The notes: generated by a model from the letters alone, not told the origin. A stretch of 64,000 bases of DNA from Silvimonas terrae (GCF_014202765.1 NZ_JACHHN010000006.1:124001-188000); one strand, 5' to 3'. Shown: positions 17,432-26,703, counted from the stretch's first letter. Numbers and translations are program-made.

Positions 17432-18082
17432 TTACTGTGTGTCCAGTTGCTTTGTGACCGTGGCGTATAGCGCATCGGTATCCAAAGGCCGTGCCTGGAA
17501 GCCATAACGGATGAGCTTGCCATTCCGGTAGACATCCACGCCATCAAAATCAATGCCGATGAGGCGCTGATCACCGGATGTTTTGATCTGATCCAGCCAG
17601 AGGGCTTCTTGTTCCAGTGAGAGGCAAGGCGTTTCTTGCCATTGCGTCGCATCGCTGTAACCCATGCGGCCGAACCCAGCAATGTAACGCAAAGCCGTCA
17701 CCTTGAGACGCCAGATGGAAAAATCACCCAGCGCCAGGAACTGGGCCGTCTGGGGCTGATACCGTGCCAGCCGGGCGGCAAGCAAGGGCGAAGGGGTCAC
17801 CGGTGCTGCGGTGCCGACCAGCGTGACCCGCTCGGTCGTAGCATCGCTGCTGTCAAACACCACAAAACTGCATTGCGCATTGGCCTGCAGGTTCTGCGTG
17901 TGTTCGGCCAGCGCGCTGATCACAAAGAGCGGGCAACCCGTTTCATCGCACACATAAGGCAGGTAAGAGGCATAAGGTACGCCCGGCCATTGCACGGATT
18001 GCGTCGCCAGCACGCCTTCCCGGCAACGGCGTGCGAGCGCTTGGGCGGGGTGGACCCACTGCGCGGCATAGTGGATGGGCAT
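17432..18082 (-). CDS. HugZ-like pyridoxamine 5'-phosphate oxidase-fold protein
   Basis: A 216-residue split-barrel flavin-type protein. It has the N-terminal [22 protein letters not shown] strand pair, [17 protein letters not shown], and [13 protein letters not shown], which match the HugZ/heme-utilisation group of the PNPOx superfamily. In that group heme is bound and cleaved; other members bind FMN. No partner iron genes lie nearby, so heme use is only a family-based suggestion. It is divergent from def over about 100 bases. Confidence 0.75.
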   Translation of the reverse strand: MPIHYAAQWVHPAQALARRCREGVLATQSVQWPGVPYASYLPYVCDETGCPLFVISALAEHTQNLQANAQCSFVVFDSSDATTERVTLVGTAAPVTPSPLLAARLARYQPQTAQFLALGDFSIWRLKVTALRYIAGFGRMGYSDATQWQETPCLSLEQEALWLDQIKTSGDQRLIGIDFDGVDVYRNGKLIRYGFQARPLDTDALYATVTKQLDTQ

Positions 18083-18185
18083 GACATTCGGCTATTGTTT
18101 TGGGAATATGTCGATTGTAGCGCAGAGGCACGCGCTGCCTTGTTCAACGATGATCCGGCCGCAAGGCCAGCACCAGGGCCAGCTT

Positions 18186-18722
18186 ATGACCGTACGTACG
18201 GTATTGAAAATGGGCACGCCGAGCCTGCAGGAAAAATCGGCCCCGCTCACCGCGTTTGACACGCCAGAGCTCAAAGCGCTGATCGAAGATCTGTTCGATA
18301 CCATGCATGCCTACAACGGGGTGGGCATTGCCGCGCCGCAAATCGGTGTGAACCTGCAGGTGGTGATCTTTGGCTTTGAATCCAGCCCGCGTTACCCGGA
18401 CGCCAGCCCGGTGCCGCAGACTATTCTGATCAATCCGGTGATCACGCCGCTGACCGATGAAGAAGAAGCCGGCTGGGAAGGCTGCCTGTCTGTACCGGGC
18501 CTGCGTGGCGAAGTGCCGCGTTATACCAAAATCCGTTATCAAGGCTTTGATCAGCACGGCCAGCCCATTGACCGCGTGGCAGAAGGTTTTCATGCCCGCG
18601 TGGTGCAGCACGAGTGCGATCACCTGTGGGGCATTCTTTACCCGCAGCGCATCCGTGACATGACGCGCTTTGGTTTTCTGGAGGTGCTGTTCCCGGACCT
18701 GACCGACGCCCCGGACGACTAA
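18186..18722 (+). CDS. def: Peptide deformylase
   Basis: A 178-residue metalloenzyme that removes the N-formyl group from nascent proteins. All three family motifs are present: [10 protein letters not shown] (45-54), EGCLSVPG with the metal-binding Cys, and HECDH with two His ligands and the catalytic Glu. Family alignment places the start at [10 protein letters not shown]; the frame is open upstream but that sequence is unrelated. There is no fmt gene beside it, so this may be a second, stand-alone copy. A strong terminator follows. Confidence 0.95.
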   Translation: MTVRTVLKMGTPSLQEKSAPLTAFDTPELKALIEDLFDTMHAYNGVGIAAPQIGVNLQVVIFGFESSPRYPDASPVPQTILINPVITPLTDEEEAGWEGCLSVPGLRGEVPRYTKIRYQGFDQHGQPIDRVAEGFHARVVQHECDHLWGILYPQRIRDMTRFGFLEVLFPDLTDAPDD

Positions 18723-18750
18723 GTCTCTGGTTAGCCGGCGGTGCACAAAG

Positions 18751-18777
18751 AAAAAGCCCCGCATTGCGGGGCTTTTT
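18751..18777. terminator. Bidirectional intrinsic terminator
   Basis: A 12-bp stem AAAAAGCCCCGC / GCGGGGCTTTTT with loop ATT, between the convergent def and small hypothetical genes. Confidence 0.9.
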
Positions 18778-18800
18778 GTGTTCTGGGTTGCCTTGGGGGC

Positions 18801-19001
18801 TTATTCAACGATCAGGGTCAGATCGCGGACCGCTTCAACGGTCTGGTTGCCCGGACCCCAGCACACTTTCGCCTTGTTGCCCTTCTGGAACATCACGATG
18901 CCGTCAACGGCTTCGGGCTTGCTCACGGTCGCAGCGCGGTTAACGCGGGCGTTACGTTGCAGTTCAACGGACTTGCCAAAGAAAGGGATGCTGATTGCCA
19001 T
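18801..19001 (-). CDS. Small conserved-looking protein of unknown function
   Basis: A 66-residue protein (starts MAISIPFFGKSVELQRN) that I do not recognise. It is soluble, with one Cys, and predicted mostly beta (GIVMFQKGNKAKVCWGPGNQ, AVRDLTLIVE). A clear GGAGT ribosome site lies eight bases before the ATG and a strong terminator follows the stop, so it is very probably expressed. A possible -10 TATACT lies upstream on the same strand, at 19044-19049. Confidence 0.65.
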   Translation of the reverse strand: MAISIPFFGKSVELQRNARVNRAATVSKPEAVDGIVMFQKGNKAKVCWGPGNQTVEAVRDLTLIVE

Positions 19002-19294
19002 GGTGTGTACTCCTGAAATCGATTTGAATTTTGATGACGTCAGTATACATGGTTCGTAGTTATACTACGTAGGAATTATTTACGGAATGTACATGTGATG
19101 ACTACATGAAATCGTTACTGGATATGCAGTGTATCAACGAAAATGCTCGATTTCAAAGGGCTTGAAGATGAAATGTGGCAGATGGACGCTACATATTTTC
19201 TCATCATGTTTCATCTGTTTGTAGTTTTACTTCTTGTTTTTGACAGAAGAACTACATCCGGCGGGCAGCAAAAAGGTGTGATTACCCCCGGCTC
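19002..19294. promoter_or_regulatory. AT-rich divergent promoter region
   Basis: Nearly 300 bases of unusually AT-rich sequence between the small hypothetical gene (leftward) and the ECF41 sigma gene (rightward). It contains an inverted repeat CGTAGT-TAT-ACTACG (19055-19069) and a TATACT hexamer suited to the leftward gene. No open frame with a ribosome site is seen. Confidence 0.45.
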
Positions 19295-19321
19295 TGTCAC
19301 AAAATGAAGGGCCGCCACGTC
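19295..19321 (+). promoter_or_regulatory. ECF41-type promoter of the sigma factor gene
   Basis: TGTCACA (19295-19301), a 16-base spacer, then CGTC (19318-19321). This matches the -35/-10 pair described for ECF41 sigma factors and implies autoregulation. An in-frame ATG at 19304 falls inside this promoter, which rules it out as the start codon. Confidence 0.85.
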
Positions 19322-19357
19322 TCAGTGGTGATCCCTCCACCGGTTGACCGTACTGCC

Positions 19358-20263
19358 ATGAATGCACCCGCTCTCTCATTTACTGCTTTGCGACCCCGTC
19401 TGTTTGCCATGGCCTATCGCATGACCGGCATGCGGGCGGATGCGGAAGACATCCTGCAAGACGCCTGGCTACGCTGGCACGAGGCCGACCGCACCCGTAT
19501 CGAGATTCCCGAGGCCTGGTTGACCACGGTGGTCACCCGGCTGGCGATTGATCGCCTGCGTGAAGCCAAGCGCAGGCGGGCCGACTACATCGGTCAGTGG
19601 TTGCCGGAGCCATTAGTCGAGGCCGCGCCGGAACCCCTGCAACAGTTGGAGCATGTGGGGGAGCTATCGCTGGCGTTTCTCACCTTGCTGGAAAAACTCT
19701 CCCCGTGGGAGCGCGCGGCGTTTCTATTGCGCGAGAGTTTTGAGCTGGACTACGCAGAAATTGCCGCCATGCTGGGTAAAAGCCAGGCTGCGATCCGCCA
19801 ACTGGTTCATCGGGCCAAGGCGCGTTTGCAGGACGACTCGCCCCGGTTTGAGGCCACGCCAGAAGCGCACCTGGATCTGTTGCAGCGCTTTGCCCGCGCC
19901 TCTTCCCGGGGTGATCAAGCGGCGCTCATGGCGTTGCTCGATGAAAACGCCATCTATAGCAGTGACGGCGGCGGGAAGGTCATGGCCACACTGCGCCCGC
20001 TATATGGCGCCAAGCGCCTGGTCTTGTTCTACGCATGCCTCGTCCGGTTGTATGCCGAAAAACCGGTGTATTACGCGATTGCCACGGTGAATGGCGAGCC
20101 CGGTCTTTTGCGTTACAACTACGGCCAACTCGATTGCGTGATGTCCGTCAGCCACGATGGTGAGCGGATACACGCCATTCATGTGGTGCGTAATCCGGAC
20201 AAACTGGCGCGGATCGATCCTGCGCTGTCACAACTTGGTCCGCTGGTCCGTCTTGTAGAGTGA
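19358..20263 (+). CDS. RNA polymerase sigma factor, ECF41 (SigJ-like) with fused C-terminal domain
   Basis: A 301-residue alternative sigma factor. Region 2 (LRPRLFAMAYRMTGMRADAEDILQDAWLRW) and region 4 (about 110-165, ELDYAEIAAMLGKSQAAIRQLVHRAKARL) are followed by a SnoaL-like domain that replaces an anti-sigma factor. All three signatures I know for ECF41 are present: WLPEP at 81-85, DGGGKV at 203-208 and NPDKL at 279-283. In this group the C-terminal domain controls activity in cis. The next gene is the typical carboxymuconolactone-decarboxylase-like partner, and both genes have the matching promoter. The inducing signal is unknown. Confidence 0.93.
   Translation: MNAPALSFTALRPRLFAMAYRMTGMRADAEDILQDAWLRWHEADRTRIEIPEAWLTTVVTRLAIDRLREAKRRRADYIGQWLPEPLVEAAPEPLQQLEHVGELSLAFLTLLEKLSPWERAAFLLRESFELDYAEIAAMLGKSQAAIRQLVHRAKARLQDDSPRFEATPEAHLDLLQRFARASSRGDQAALMALLDENAIYSSDGGGKVMATLRPLYGAKRLVLFYACLVRLYAEKPVYYAIATVNGEPGLLRYNYGQLDCVMSVSHDGERIHAIHVVRNPDKLARIDPALSQLGPLVRLVE
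20226..20252 (+). promoter_or_regulatory. ECF41-type promoter of the CMD-like gene
   Basis: TGTCACA (20226-20232), 16 bases, CGTC (20249-20252): the same elements and the same spacing as in front of the sigma gene, here inside the last codons of the sigma gene and about 70 bases before the target start codon. Confidence 0.85.
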
Positions 20264-20320
20264 AGCGGCTGCCTGAAGCTGGGTAGCTGCATGTTTGATT
20301 CATTCTTCAAGGAGCCTCCC

Positions 20321-20779
20321 ATGACCTCGCCCCGTCTGCCTTCCCGTGATCTGGCCCCCAAAGCGTACGCTGCGCTCGGCCAGGTGAACGCCGTGCTGGA
20401 ATCATCGTCGCTGGATCGCAAACTCATCGAGTTGGTGTTTTTGCGCGTCTCGCAAATCAATGGCTGCGCGTATTGCGTGGATCTGCACTGGAAAGCACTG
20501 ATTGATGGCGGTGAAGACCCGCGCCGCCTCAATAGCCTGATCACCTGGCGCGAGAACACGTTTTATACACCGCAAGAACGGGTGGCGCTGGCCTGGGCGG
20601 AATCGCTGACCCGACTGGAGCAAACCGGCGCGCCAGATGCAGACTTTGCCCCGTTGAGCGAGCACTTCACGGATCAGCAGATTGTAGAACTGACTTTTGT
20701 GGCCGCGCTGATGAATGCCTGGAACCGCCTTGGCGTGGGCATGCGTTTGCCGGTGGGGATGCCCAAACTCAAGCACTAA
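20321..20779 (+). CDS. Carboxymuconolactone decarboxylase / AhpD-like protein
   Basis: A 152-residue all-helical protein of the CMD/AhpD family. The redox-like motif CAYCVDLH places cysteines at 49 and 52 with His 56, as in alkylhydroperoxidase AhpD. An AAGGAG site sits six bases before the chosen ATG. It is the expected regulon member of the upstream ECF41 sigma factor. A peroxidase or oxidoreductase role is inferred from the CxxC motif; the real substrate of ECF41-linked members is not known to me. Confidence 0.9.
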   Translation: MTSPRLPSRDLAPKAYAALGQVNAVLESSSLDRKLIELVFLRVSQINGCAYCVDLHWKALIDGGEDPRRLNSLITWRENTFYTPQERVALAWAESLTRLEQTGAPDADFAPLSEHFTDQQIVELTFVAALMNAWNRLGVGMRLPVGMPKLKH

Positions 20780-20808
20780 GGTCTTGAGGGCATCGTGTTG
20801 AGGCATAA

Positions 20809-20836
20809 AAAAACCGCAGCTCAGGCTGCGGTTTTT
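20809..20836. terminator. Bidirectional intrinsic terminator
   Basis: AAAAACCGCAGC / GCTGCGGTTTTT, 12-bp stem with loop TCAG, between convergent CMD-like and cold-shock genes. Confidence 0.9.
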
Positions 20837-20869
20837 ATTTAATCCGGTGCACTCAAGGTGCGCGGCGGA

Positions 20870-21079
20870 TTAGATGGCGCGGATGGCGCCAGCTTGCAGA
20901 CCCTTCGGGCCTTGCTTGACTTCAAACTCAACGCGCTGATTTTCCTTCAGGGTCTTGAAGCCTTGACCGGTGATTTCGGAAAAGTGAGCGAACAGATCGG
21001 CGCCGCCGTTGTCCGGAGTGATGAAGCCGAAGCCCTTGGTGTCGTTAAACCATTTTACGGTGCCGGTAGTAGTAGACAT
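20870..21079 (-). CDS. Cold-shock protein (CspA family)
   Basis: A 69-residue single OB-fold nucleic-acid-binding protein. RNP1 (KGFGFITP) and RNP2-like (DLFAHFS) motifs are intact, and the core reads [15 protein letters not shown]. These proteins melt RNA secondary structure as chaperones or antiterminators. The AAGGAA ribosome site supports this start. The frame is open for 30 more codons upstream, but that part is probably the long 5' leader usual for such genes. Whether it is cold-induced or constitutive cannot be told. Confidence 0.94.
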   Translation of the reverse strand: MSTTTGTVKWFNDTKGFGFITPDNGGADLFAHFSEITGQGFKTLKENQRVEFEVKQGPKGLQAGAIRAI

Positions 21080-21343
21080 GCTACGTTCCTTTGAAACAGA
21101 TTTTGAAAATTGGAGCGAGACGCTCCGGTAGTGCATACGATCAGGAAACGTACCGGGAAACTCTGGCAAAACGCCTACGAGGGCAAAGCAGGGTAAACCG
21201 TGGTCATGCTGAATCGAAAACTGCAGAACGCACCATACACAGGTTTCACGGTGCTGTCGATAGTAAAAAACAGTTTTCGACCAAAGGCCAAAGCCCAGGC
21301 TGAATGCGGTTTGCCGACCATTTTGACCTCTGCGGGCGGGATA

Positions 21344-22228
21344 TTACTTGCCTGCGTCAGGGGTTTTTCCGGCTTGCTGGTGGCTGGGGAAGTCGGCAAA
21401 CGCGGCATTGAGCAGGGCCGCAATATGCGTCCCGCCCATGGTCAGTTGCTGGCGCAGTACAGGTGCCATTTCATCGGCATACGCCAGCGGAATATCTACC
21501 TGGCTCCCTGCGGTCTGCTGCGGGCAGGTTAGCCCGCCGGGCAAATCGCCATAGGTGAGCGCACGGGCAATCGCGTTGGATTGCGCGGCCCATTGTTCCG
21601 GCGTGCCCTTGCTCCAGTCGGCCAGATGCGGGGCAAAGTCGGCCAGCAAGCGGTCTGCAAAGGCGGTCTCGCTGGTGCCGCGCAAAAGGCGCTTGATCAG
21701 GCCGGTATCCCACAGTGCATGCAAGTTGCTTGGCTGGCCGGCAAAAACCACGTGTACATCGTTACCGCCCCGGTCGTGGTTATCTGCCGCATGCAGCGGC
21801 TGGCTTAAGTCCCCCGCCACGTGAATGACCACGCGCAAGGCAAGGCGTTGATCGTCTACGGTGGCGTCAGGGTCTTGCAGCACTGCCATGAAACGGGCGA
21901 GGGCGGCGGTGGCGCAGCGCCCGTCCGGACAGTAGCTGTCGTGGCTGCTGGTGGTGCACAGGGGGATATTGTCGTAATGCCACTGGGCAGAGCCGGGAAT
22001 GCGGGCGGCCAGCATGGCGCGATTTTGATCCAGCCAGTTGGCTTCATCGGCCAGATTGTCCGTGCCCAGGATCTGCCGTAGCGCAGCGCGGCTTTGCGGA
22101 GTAAGCAGGGCGTTGGCCACCAGGCCGGTAATCCGGTGTCCTTGTGCGCCCCAGGCATGCGCCGGGCCGCTATATATACCAAAGGTCAGCAACACGATCA
22201 GCAGGCTGATGCTCATGGCCCGGGTCAT
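21344..22228 (-). CDS. Secreted S1/P1-type zinc nuclease
   Basis: A 294-residue protein with a signal peptide ending SGPAHA, so that mature residue 1 is Trp, as the zinc-binding N-terminus of S1/P1 nucleases requires (WGAQGHRI). Other metal-ligand motifs follow: WHYDNIP, VIHVAGDLSQPLHAADNHDRGGNDVHV, and NLHALWDTGL. The fold is related to phospholipase C. Members cut single-stranded DNA, RNA and 3'-nucleotides outside the cell, for phosphate or nucleotide scavenging. It is monocistronic and complete. Confidence 0.9.
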   Translation of the reverse strand: MTRAMSISLLIVLLTFGIYSGPAHAWGAQGHRITGLVANALLTPQSRAALRQILGTDNLADEANWLDQNRAMLAARIPGSAQWHYDNIPLCTTSSHDSYCPDGRCATAALARFMAVLQDPDATVDDQRLALRVVIHVAGDLSQPLHAADNHDRGGNDVHVVFAGQPSNLHALWDTGLIKRLLRGTSETAFADRLLADFAPHLADWSKGTPEQWAAQSNAIARALTYGDLPGGLTCPQQTAGSQVDIPLAYADEMAPVLRQQLTMGGTHIAALLNAAFADFPSHQQAGKTPDAGK

Positions 22229-22451
22229 GGCAGGGCTCCTCTATACGGGTTGGCAGGAAAGCGCAAACTTTTAATTAGACGACTGTTCACTACGTGATTA
22301 TTTTGTTTTCAAACAAGGTATTTGGCAGGCATTCTGCGGTTATTCGGGTCGAGTTGCGTCCAGTCATGGCACTGCGGCGTGGCGGTGCCAAAACAGACTC
22401 AAGCTTCAGGCAATTCAATAAAACAAGACCATTGATATCCACGGGGTAACC

Positions 22452-23771
22452 ATGAACAACAACAACACACCCGCCGGGGTGCACCAGATCGTCATTGTCG
22501 GCGGGGGCGCCGGCGGGCTGGAGCTGGCCGCACGGCTGGGCCACAACCTGGGGCGCACTGGCCAGGCGCGCGTGATTCTGGTGGACGGCTCGCCAACGCA
22601 TATCTGGAAGCCGCTGCTGCATGAAGTGGCTACCGGCGCGCTCAACACGGGTGAGGATGAAGTCAATTACTTCGCCCATGCGCATCGCCATGGATACGAG
22701 TTTGAATTCGGGTTCATGAATGGTCTGGATCGCGAAGCACGTACCATCAGTCTCAACGCCGTGTTTGATGAAGACGGAGCCGAGTTGTGCGGTCCGCGTA
22801 GCATCCATTACGACACCCTGGTGCTGGCGGTGGGGGCGGTGTGTAATGACTTTGGCACGCCGGGCGTGCAAGAGAACGCCATGCAACTCAACACGCCGAT
22901 CGAAGCAGATCGCCTGCGCAAACGCTTGCTGGCCCAATCGTTCATTGTAGGGACCACCAACGATCCGCTGCGTGAATTGCGTATTTCAATTATTGGTGCC
23001 GGCCCCACCGGCGTGGAACTGGCGGCAGAAATCCATCACGCCATTACCGAGGCCCACAACTACGGCTCGCGCTTGTCGCCAGATCAATTGCGCATCAGCG
23101 TGATTGAAGCCGCGCCGCGCATTTTGTCGGGTGCGCCGGAGTCGCTCTCTATCTATGCCACGGAAGAATTGAAGGCGCGCAATATCGCCGTACTGACCAG
23201 CAGCAAGGTGCAGGAAGTCCAGCCCACCCAGGTGGTCCTGGCGGATGGTCGCAATATTGAATCCGATATCATTGTCTGGGCGGCGGGCGTCAAGGCTGCG
23301 GCGTGGTTGTCTACGCTGGGCCTGCAAACCAACCGCAATGGCCAGATTGAAGTGACCTCGGTGCTGCAAACCGTGACAGACAAGCATATTTTTGCGATGG
23401 GTGATTGCGCGTTTGCTACCGATGGCGAGGGTGGTCCGCCGCTGGCGGCCACGGCGCAAGTCGCCCACCAGCAAGCACGCTGGCTGGCCGAGATGCTGGA
23501 GAAGTATTTTGCCGGGCGGGAAGTGGCGCCGTTCCGCTTCAAGCCGCAAGGCATTATGGTGTCCCTGGGCAAGCACACCGCCGTGGGTTCGCTGGCGGCC
23601 GTGGTTGGGCCCAAGCGCGACTATTATGTGGAAGGGATGAGTGCCAAGCTGATCTATTCTTCCCTGTACCGCATGCATCAGGCGGCGTTGCATGGCTGGG
23701 TGATGGCCGGGCTTTTGTATGTGGGCGACAAGTTGCGGCGTATTGCGCAGCCGCCGCTCAAGCTGCATTAA
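22452..23771 (+). CDS. ndh: Type II NADH dehydrogenase (NDH-2)
   Basis: A 439-residue membrane-bound flavoprotein that passes electrons from NADH to quinone without proton pumping. The FAD-binding GGGAGGLELAARLG is near residue 18, and the NADH-binding IIGAGPTGVELAAEI near residue 178. The C-terminal FAD contact IFAMGDCAFA and the amphipathic C-terminal helix (SLYRMHQAALHGWVMAGLLY) used for membrane attachment are all present. It is a single-gene unit. Confidence 0.93.
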   Translation: MNNNNTPAGVHQIVIVGGGAGGLELAARLGHNLGRTGQARVILVDGSPTHIWKPLLHEVATGALNTGEDEVNYFAHAHRHGYEFEFGFMNGLDREARTISLNAVFDEDGAELCGPRSIHYDTLVLAVGAVCNDFGTPGVQENAMQLNTPIEADRLRKRLLAQSFIVGTTNDPLRELRISIIGAGPTGVELAAEIHHAITEAHNYGSRLSPDQLRISVIEAAPRILSGAPESLSIYATEELKARNIAVLTSSKVQEVQPTQVVLADGRNIESDIIVWAAGVKAAAWLSTLGLQTNRNGQIEVTSVLQTVTDKHIFAMGDCAFATDGEGGPPLAATAQVAHQQARWLAEMLEKYFAGREVAPFRFKPQGIMVSLGKHTAVGSLAAVVGPKRDYYVEGMSAKLIYSSLYRMHQAALHGWVMAGLLYVGDKLRRIAQPPLKLH

Positions 23772-24114
23772 GCCGCTTTGTTGCGATGCTCCGGCCACCC
23801 AGGTTTTACCCTGGTGGCCGGGATCGACAGGCAAAAAAAACGCCGACCTTGTTGGGCGGCGTTGTAAACAGAGGATGGAAACGAAACCGCGCGGCGTGAT
23901 AACACACCGCGCAACACGAATCCTCGTCCACGCCCCGCCGCCGGTCAATTATCATGATCTAATTATTGACATTGGCAAAAAAATGGGCATTTGCTCAATT
24001 CCGCTGCTTTTCTACTGTTTTGCACCCCTTTGTACCGCACACTGACCAATGGCAATTGGCAGCTTCCCCCTATTCTTCGGTAAGATTTGGTGTTTTTCCC
24101 GAGAGTGAATCCGC
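23772..24114. other. Gap between ndh and purE
   Basis: No gene. A hairpin AACGCCG...CGGCGTT (23839-23863) is preceded on the plus strand by eight A residues. It therefore reads as an intrinsic terminator for leftward transcription, although no leftward gene is nearby. The AT-rich segment 23945-24010 probably contains the purE promoter, but no standard -35/-10 pair stands out. Confidence 0.45.
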
Positions 24115-24600
24115 ATGGCGCAAGTTGGGGTAGTCATGGGCAGTAACAGCGACTGGGACGTCATGCGCCTGGCCGTTGAACAGCTCAAAGCATTTGGCGT
24201 TGAATTTGAATGCAAAGTGGTCTCGGCGCACCGTACGCCAGACCTGATGTTCGAATACGCAGAAACCGCCCGTGAGCGCGGCCTGCAATGCATCATTGCC
24301 GGTGCCGGTGGCGCAGCCCATCTGCCGGGTATGATCGCCGCCAAAACAACGGTGCCGGTACTGGGTGTACCCGTGCCATCCAAGTATTTACGCGGGGAAG
24401 ACTCGCTATTGTCGATCGTGCAGATGCCCAAGGGCGTGCCGGTGGCGACCTTCGCCATTGGTGAAGCCGGGGCGGCCAACGCCGGTCTGTTCGCGGTGGC
24501 GATCCTGGCTGCGCAAAGCCCTGAACTGGCCGAAAAGCTGGCTGCATTCCGGGCAAAGCAAGAGCAAACCGTGCTGGATATGACGCTGCCTGAGGTATGA
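24115..24600 (+). CDS. purE: N5-carboxyaminoimidazole ribonucleotide mutase
   Basis: A 161-residue class I PurE of de novo purine synthesis, which shifts the carboxylate of N5-CAIR to C4. Motifs [28 protein letters not shown] and [14 protein letters not shown] are intact, including the active-site His of the SAHR loop. It is first in a purE-small gene-purK operon, and its stop overlaps the next start by four bases. Confidence 0.97.
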   Translation: MAQVGVVMGSNSDWDVMRLAVEQLKAFGVEFECKVVSAHRTPDLMFEYAETARERGLQCIIAGAGGAAHLPGMIAAKTTVPVLGVPVPSKYLRGEDSLLSIVQMPKGVPVATFAIGEAGAANAGLFAVAILAAQSPELAEKLAAFRAKQEQTVLDMTLPEV

Positions 24601-24875
24601 GTCAGGACGACGCCGAGGACGAACTGGCCCGCTACCAGCTCATCATTGATCAGGGCTGGTGGCGCTGCGTGCTATGGCGCGGGATGGTTTGCCTGGGTGT
24701 GCCGGGTAATTTGCTGTTGTATCTGGTGCGTGCGCTAAATGGTATTAGCCCTGACCTTGTTTCAGGGATATTGCACACGTTTCCATTGGGTTTGACGGCC
24801 GGTTTGGTCTACGGACTGGCCTTATGGGGGTTTGCTCAGTTGCAAATCCTCAAAGCAAAACGAGAAAAGGACTGA
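24597..24875 (+). CDS. Small two-helix membrane protein inserted between purE and purK
   Basis: A 92-residue protein I do not recognise. After an acidic start ([14 protein letters not shown]) come two hydrophobic segments (about 28-47 and 56-80) and a basic end (KAKREKD). Its ATG overlaps the purE stop (ATGA), and it ends five bases before purK, so it is expressed with them. The topology suggests an integral inner-membrane protein with both termini inside. No purine-related family comes to mind. Confidence 0.7.
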   Translation: MSQDDAEDELARYQLIIDQGWWRCVLWRGMVCLGVPGNLLLYLVRALNGISPDLVSGILHTFPLGLTAGLVYGLALWGFAQLQILKAKREKD

Positions 24876-24880
24876 AAATA

Positions 24881-26020
24881 ATGGCCAAGAAGCCGATTCT
24901 TCCACCCGCCATGCTGGGCATTCTGGGTGGTGGCCAGCTTGGCCGCATGTTTGCCACAGCCGCCAAAACCATGGGCTACCGGGTCACTGTGCTTGATCCT
25001 GATCCGCAATCGCCCGCCGCAGACTTTGCCGACGTCCACATTGCCAAACCCTACACCGATCCGCAAGCCCTGGCGCAATTGGCGCAAACCTGTGCGGCAG
25101 TGACCACTGAATTTGAAAACGTGAACGCTGACAGCATGCGCTGGCTGGCGCAGCAGGGTCTGACGGTCAGCCCGTCGGGTGACGCCGTGGCGATTGCCCA
25201 GGATCGCATTGCTGAAAAAACGTTTATCCGCAATGCCGGCCTGGATACTGCGCCGTTCCTGGCCGTGCATAACTCCGGCGATCTGGCGGGCGATCTGACC
25301 CCGTATCTGCCTGGCATTCTGAAAACGGCCCGCATGGGTTACGACGGCAAAGGCCAGGTCCGCGTCAATACCGCAGAAGAAGCCCGTCTGGCGCTCTCCA
25401 ACATGAAGCATCAGGCCTGTGTGCTGGAAAAGATGCTGCCCCTGGTGGCGGAAGTGTCTGCCATCGTTACCCGCACCCGTGCTGGTGAGGCGGTGTGTTT
25501 CCCGGTGGCCGAGAACCAGCATGTGAATGGCATTCTGGATATCTCCATTGTGCCAGCGCGAATAGGCGATGCATTGCTTGAGCGCGCCCGCAGCATGGCC
25601 CTGCAATTGGTCGAGAAGCTCGACTATGTGGGTGTGCTGGCGGTGGAATTCTTTGTGCTGGAAGGCGACAAGCTGGTCATCAACGAAATGGCTCCGCGCC
25701 CGCACAACTCCGGCCATTACACGCTCGACGCTACCCTCACCAGCCAGTTTGAACAACAAGTGCGGGCCATGTGCGGGCTGTATCCCGGCAAGGCCGATTT
25801 GCTGCGGCCGGCGGTGATGGTGAACCTGCTGGGTGATAGCTGGGGTGAGAACAACGCCGAGCCGCAATGGGAAGTCTTGATGACTGCGCCGAATGCCAAA
25901 CTGCATTTGTACGGCAAGAAAGAAGCGCGCATCGGCCGCAAGATGGGGCATTTCAACGTCATGGCCGACAATGCCGACGCTGCACTGGAACAAGCGTTGG
26001 CGATCAAGGACACGCTGTGA
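24881..26020 (+). CDS. purK: N5-carboxyaminoimidazole ribonucleotide synthase
   Basis: A 379-residue ATP-grasp enzyme that carboxylates AIR with ATP and bicarbonate, the step before PurE. The N-terminal LGILGGGQLGRMF is typical. The ATP-grasp core includes KTARMGYDGKGQ and EFFVLEGDKLVINEMAPRPHNSGHYT, with its metal ligands. The start MAKKPILPP is inside an open frame extending upstream; the family alignment and the preceding gene end fix it. It overlaps the next gene by four bases (GTGA). Confidence 0.96.
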   Translation: MAKKPILPPAMLGILGGGQLGRMFATAAKTMGYRVTVLDPDPQSPAADFADVHIAKPYTDPQALAQLAQTCAAVTTEFENVNADSMRWLAQQGLTVSPSGDAVAIAQDRIAEKTFIRNAGLDTAPFLAVHNSGDLAGDLTPYLPGILKTARMGYDGKGQVRVNTAEEARLALSNMKHQACVLEKMLPLVAEVSAIVTRTRAGEAVCFPVAENQHVNGILDISIVPARIGDALLERARSMALQLVEKLDYVGVLAVEFFVLEGDKLVINEMAPRPHNSGHYTLDATLTSQFEQQVRAMCGLYPGKADLLRPAVMVNLLGDSWGENNAEPQWEVLMTAPNAKLHLYGKKEARIGRKMGHFNVMADNADAALEQALAIKDTL

Positions 26021-26703
26021 GTGATCTGGCGGGCTGGCTGGCGCAGTATGAAACCACGCTGGCCCCCGCTGCGGACCCCATCCGCGCTGAAAAAATGGCC
26101 GCCTATATGCGCGGCCATTTTGTTTATTCAGGCATCCCCACGCCGCAACGGCGCCTGCTGACCCGCTCGCTGGAAAAATCCGCCAAAGCGGTCCTGACGG
26201 AAGCCGAGGTGCTGGCGCTGGCCCAGGCGCTGTGGCAACAACCGGCGCGTGAATACCAGTACGCCGCCTGTGACCTGCTGGAGCGGGCAGAAAACACCCT
26301 TACCCCTGCGGCATTGCCGGTTTTGCTGGCGCTGGTGACGCAGAAGTCCTGGTGGGATACGGTCGACACGCTGGCCAGCCATTGCGTGGGCCGACTGGTG
26401 GCGCGTTATCCACAAGAGGTGACGCAACTGGATGCGCTGGTCGAAAGCGACCACCTTTGGCTGCGGCGCACCGCCATCATCTATCAACTGGGCTGGAAAG
26501 AGCGCACCGATGTTCCGCGCTTGTTTGACGCCTGCCTGCGCAATGCCGGGCATACGGATTTCTTTATCCGCAAAGCCATAGGCTGGGCGCTGCGTGAATA
26601 TGCCTGGACTGCGCCGGAGACGGTTCGCGCTTTCCTGGCGCAACACGGCCACCGGTTCTCCCCGCTGTCGGTGCGGGAAGCCAGTAAACATCTGGGCAAC
26701 TGA
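26017..26703 (+). CDS. DNA alkylation repair protein (AlkD-like HEAT-repeat)
   Basis: A 228-residue all-helical HEAT-like repeat protein of the AlkC/AlkD glycosylase family (PF08713-like). Features are IPTPQRRLLTRSL, YQYAACDLLERA, SWWDTVDTLASHCVG, LWLRRTAIIYQLGWKERTD and DFFIRKAIGWALREYAW, the last carrying the DNA-contacting Trp/Arg residues. A GTG start overlaps the purK TGA, which explains why no ATG exists near the expected N-terminus. It would excise N3- or N7-alkylated purines. It is the last gene of the purE operon by overlap. Confidence 0.88.
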   Translation: MSDLAGWLAQYETTLAPAADPIRAEKMAAYMRGHFVYSGIPTPQRRLLTRSLEKSAKAVLTEAEVLALAQALWQQPAREYQYAACDLLERAENTLTPAALPVLLALVTQKSWWDTVDTLASHCVGRLVARYPQEVTQLDALVESDHLWLRRTAIIYQLGWKERTDVPRLFDACLRNAGHTDFFIRKAIGWALREYAWTAPETVRAFLAQHGHRFSPLSVREASKHLGN

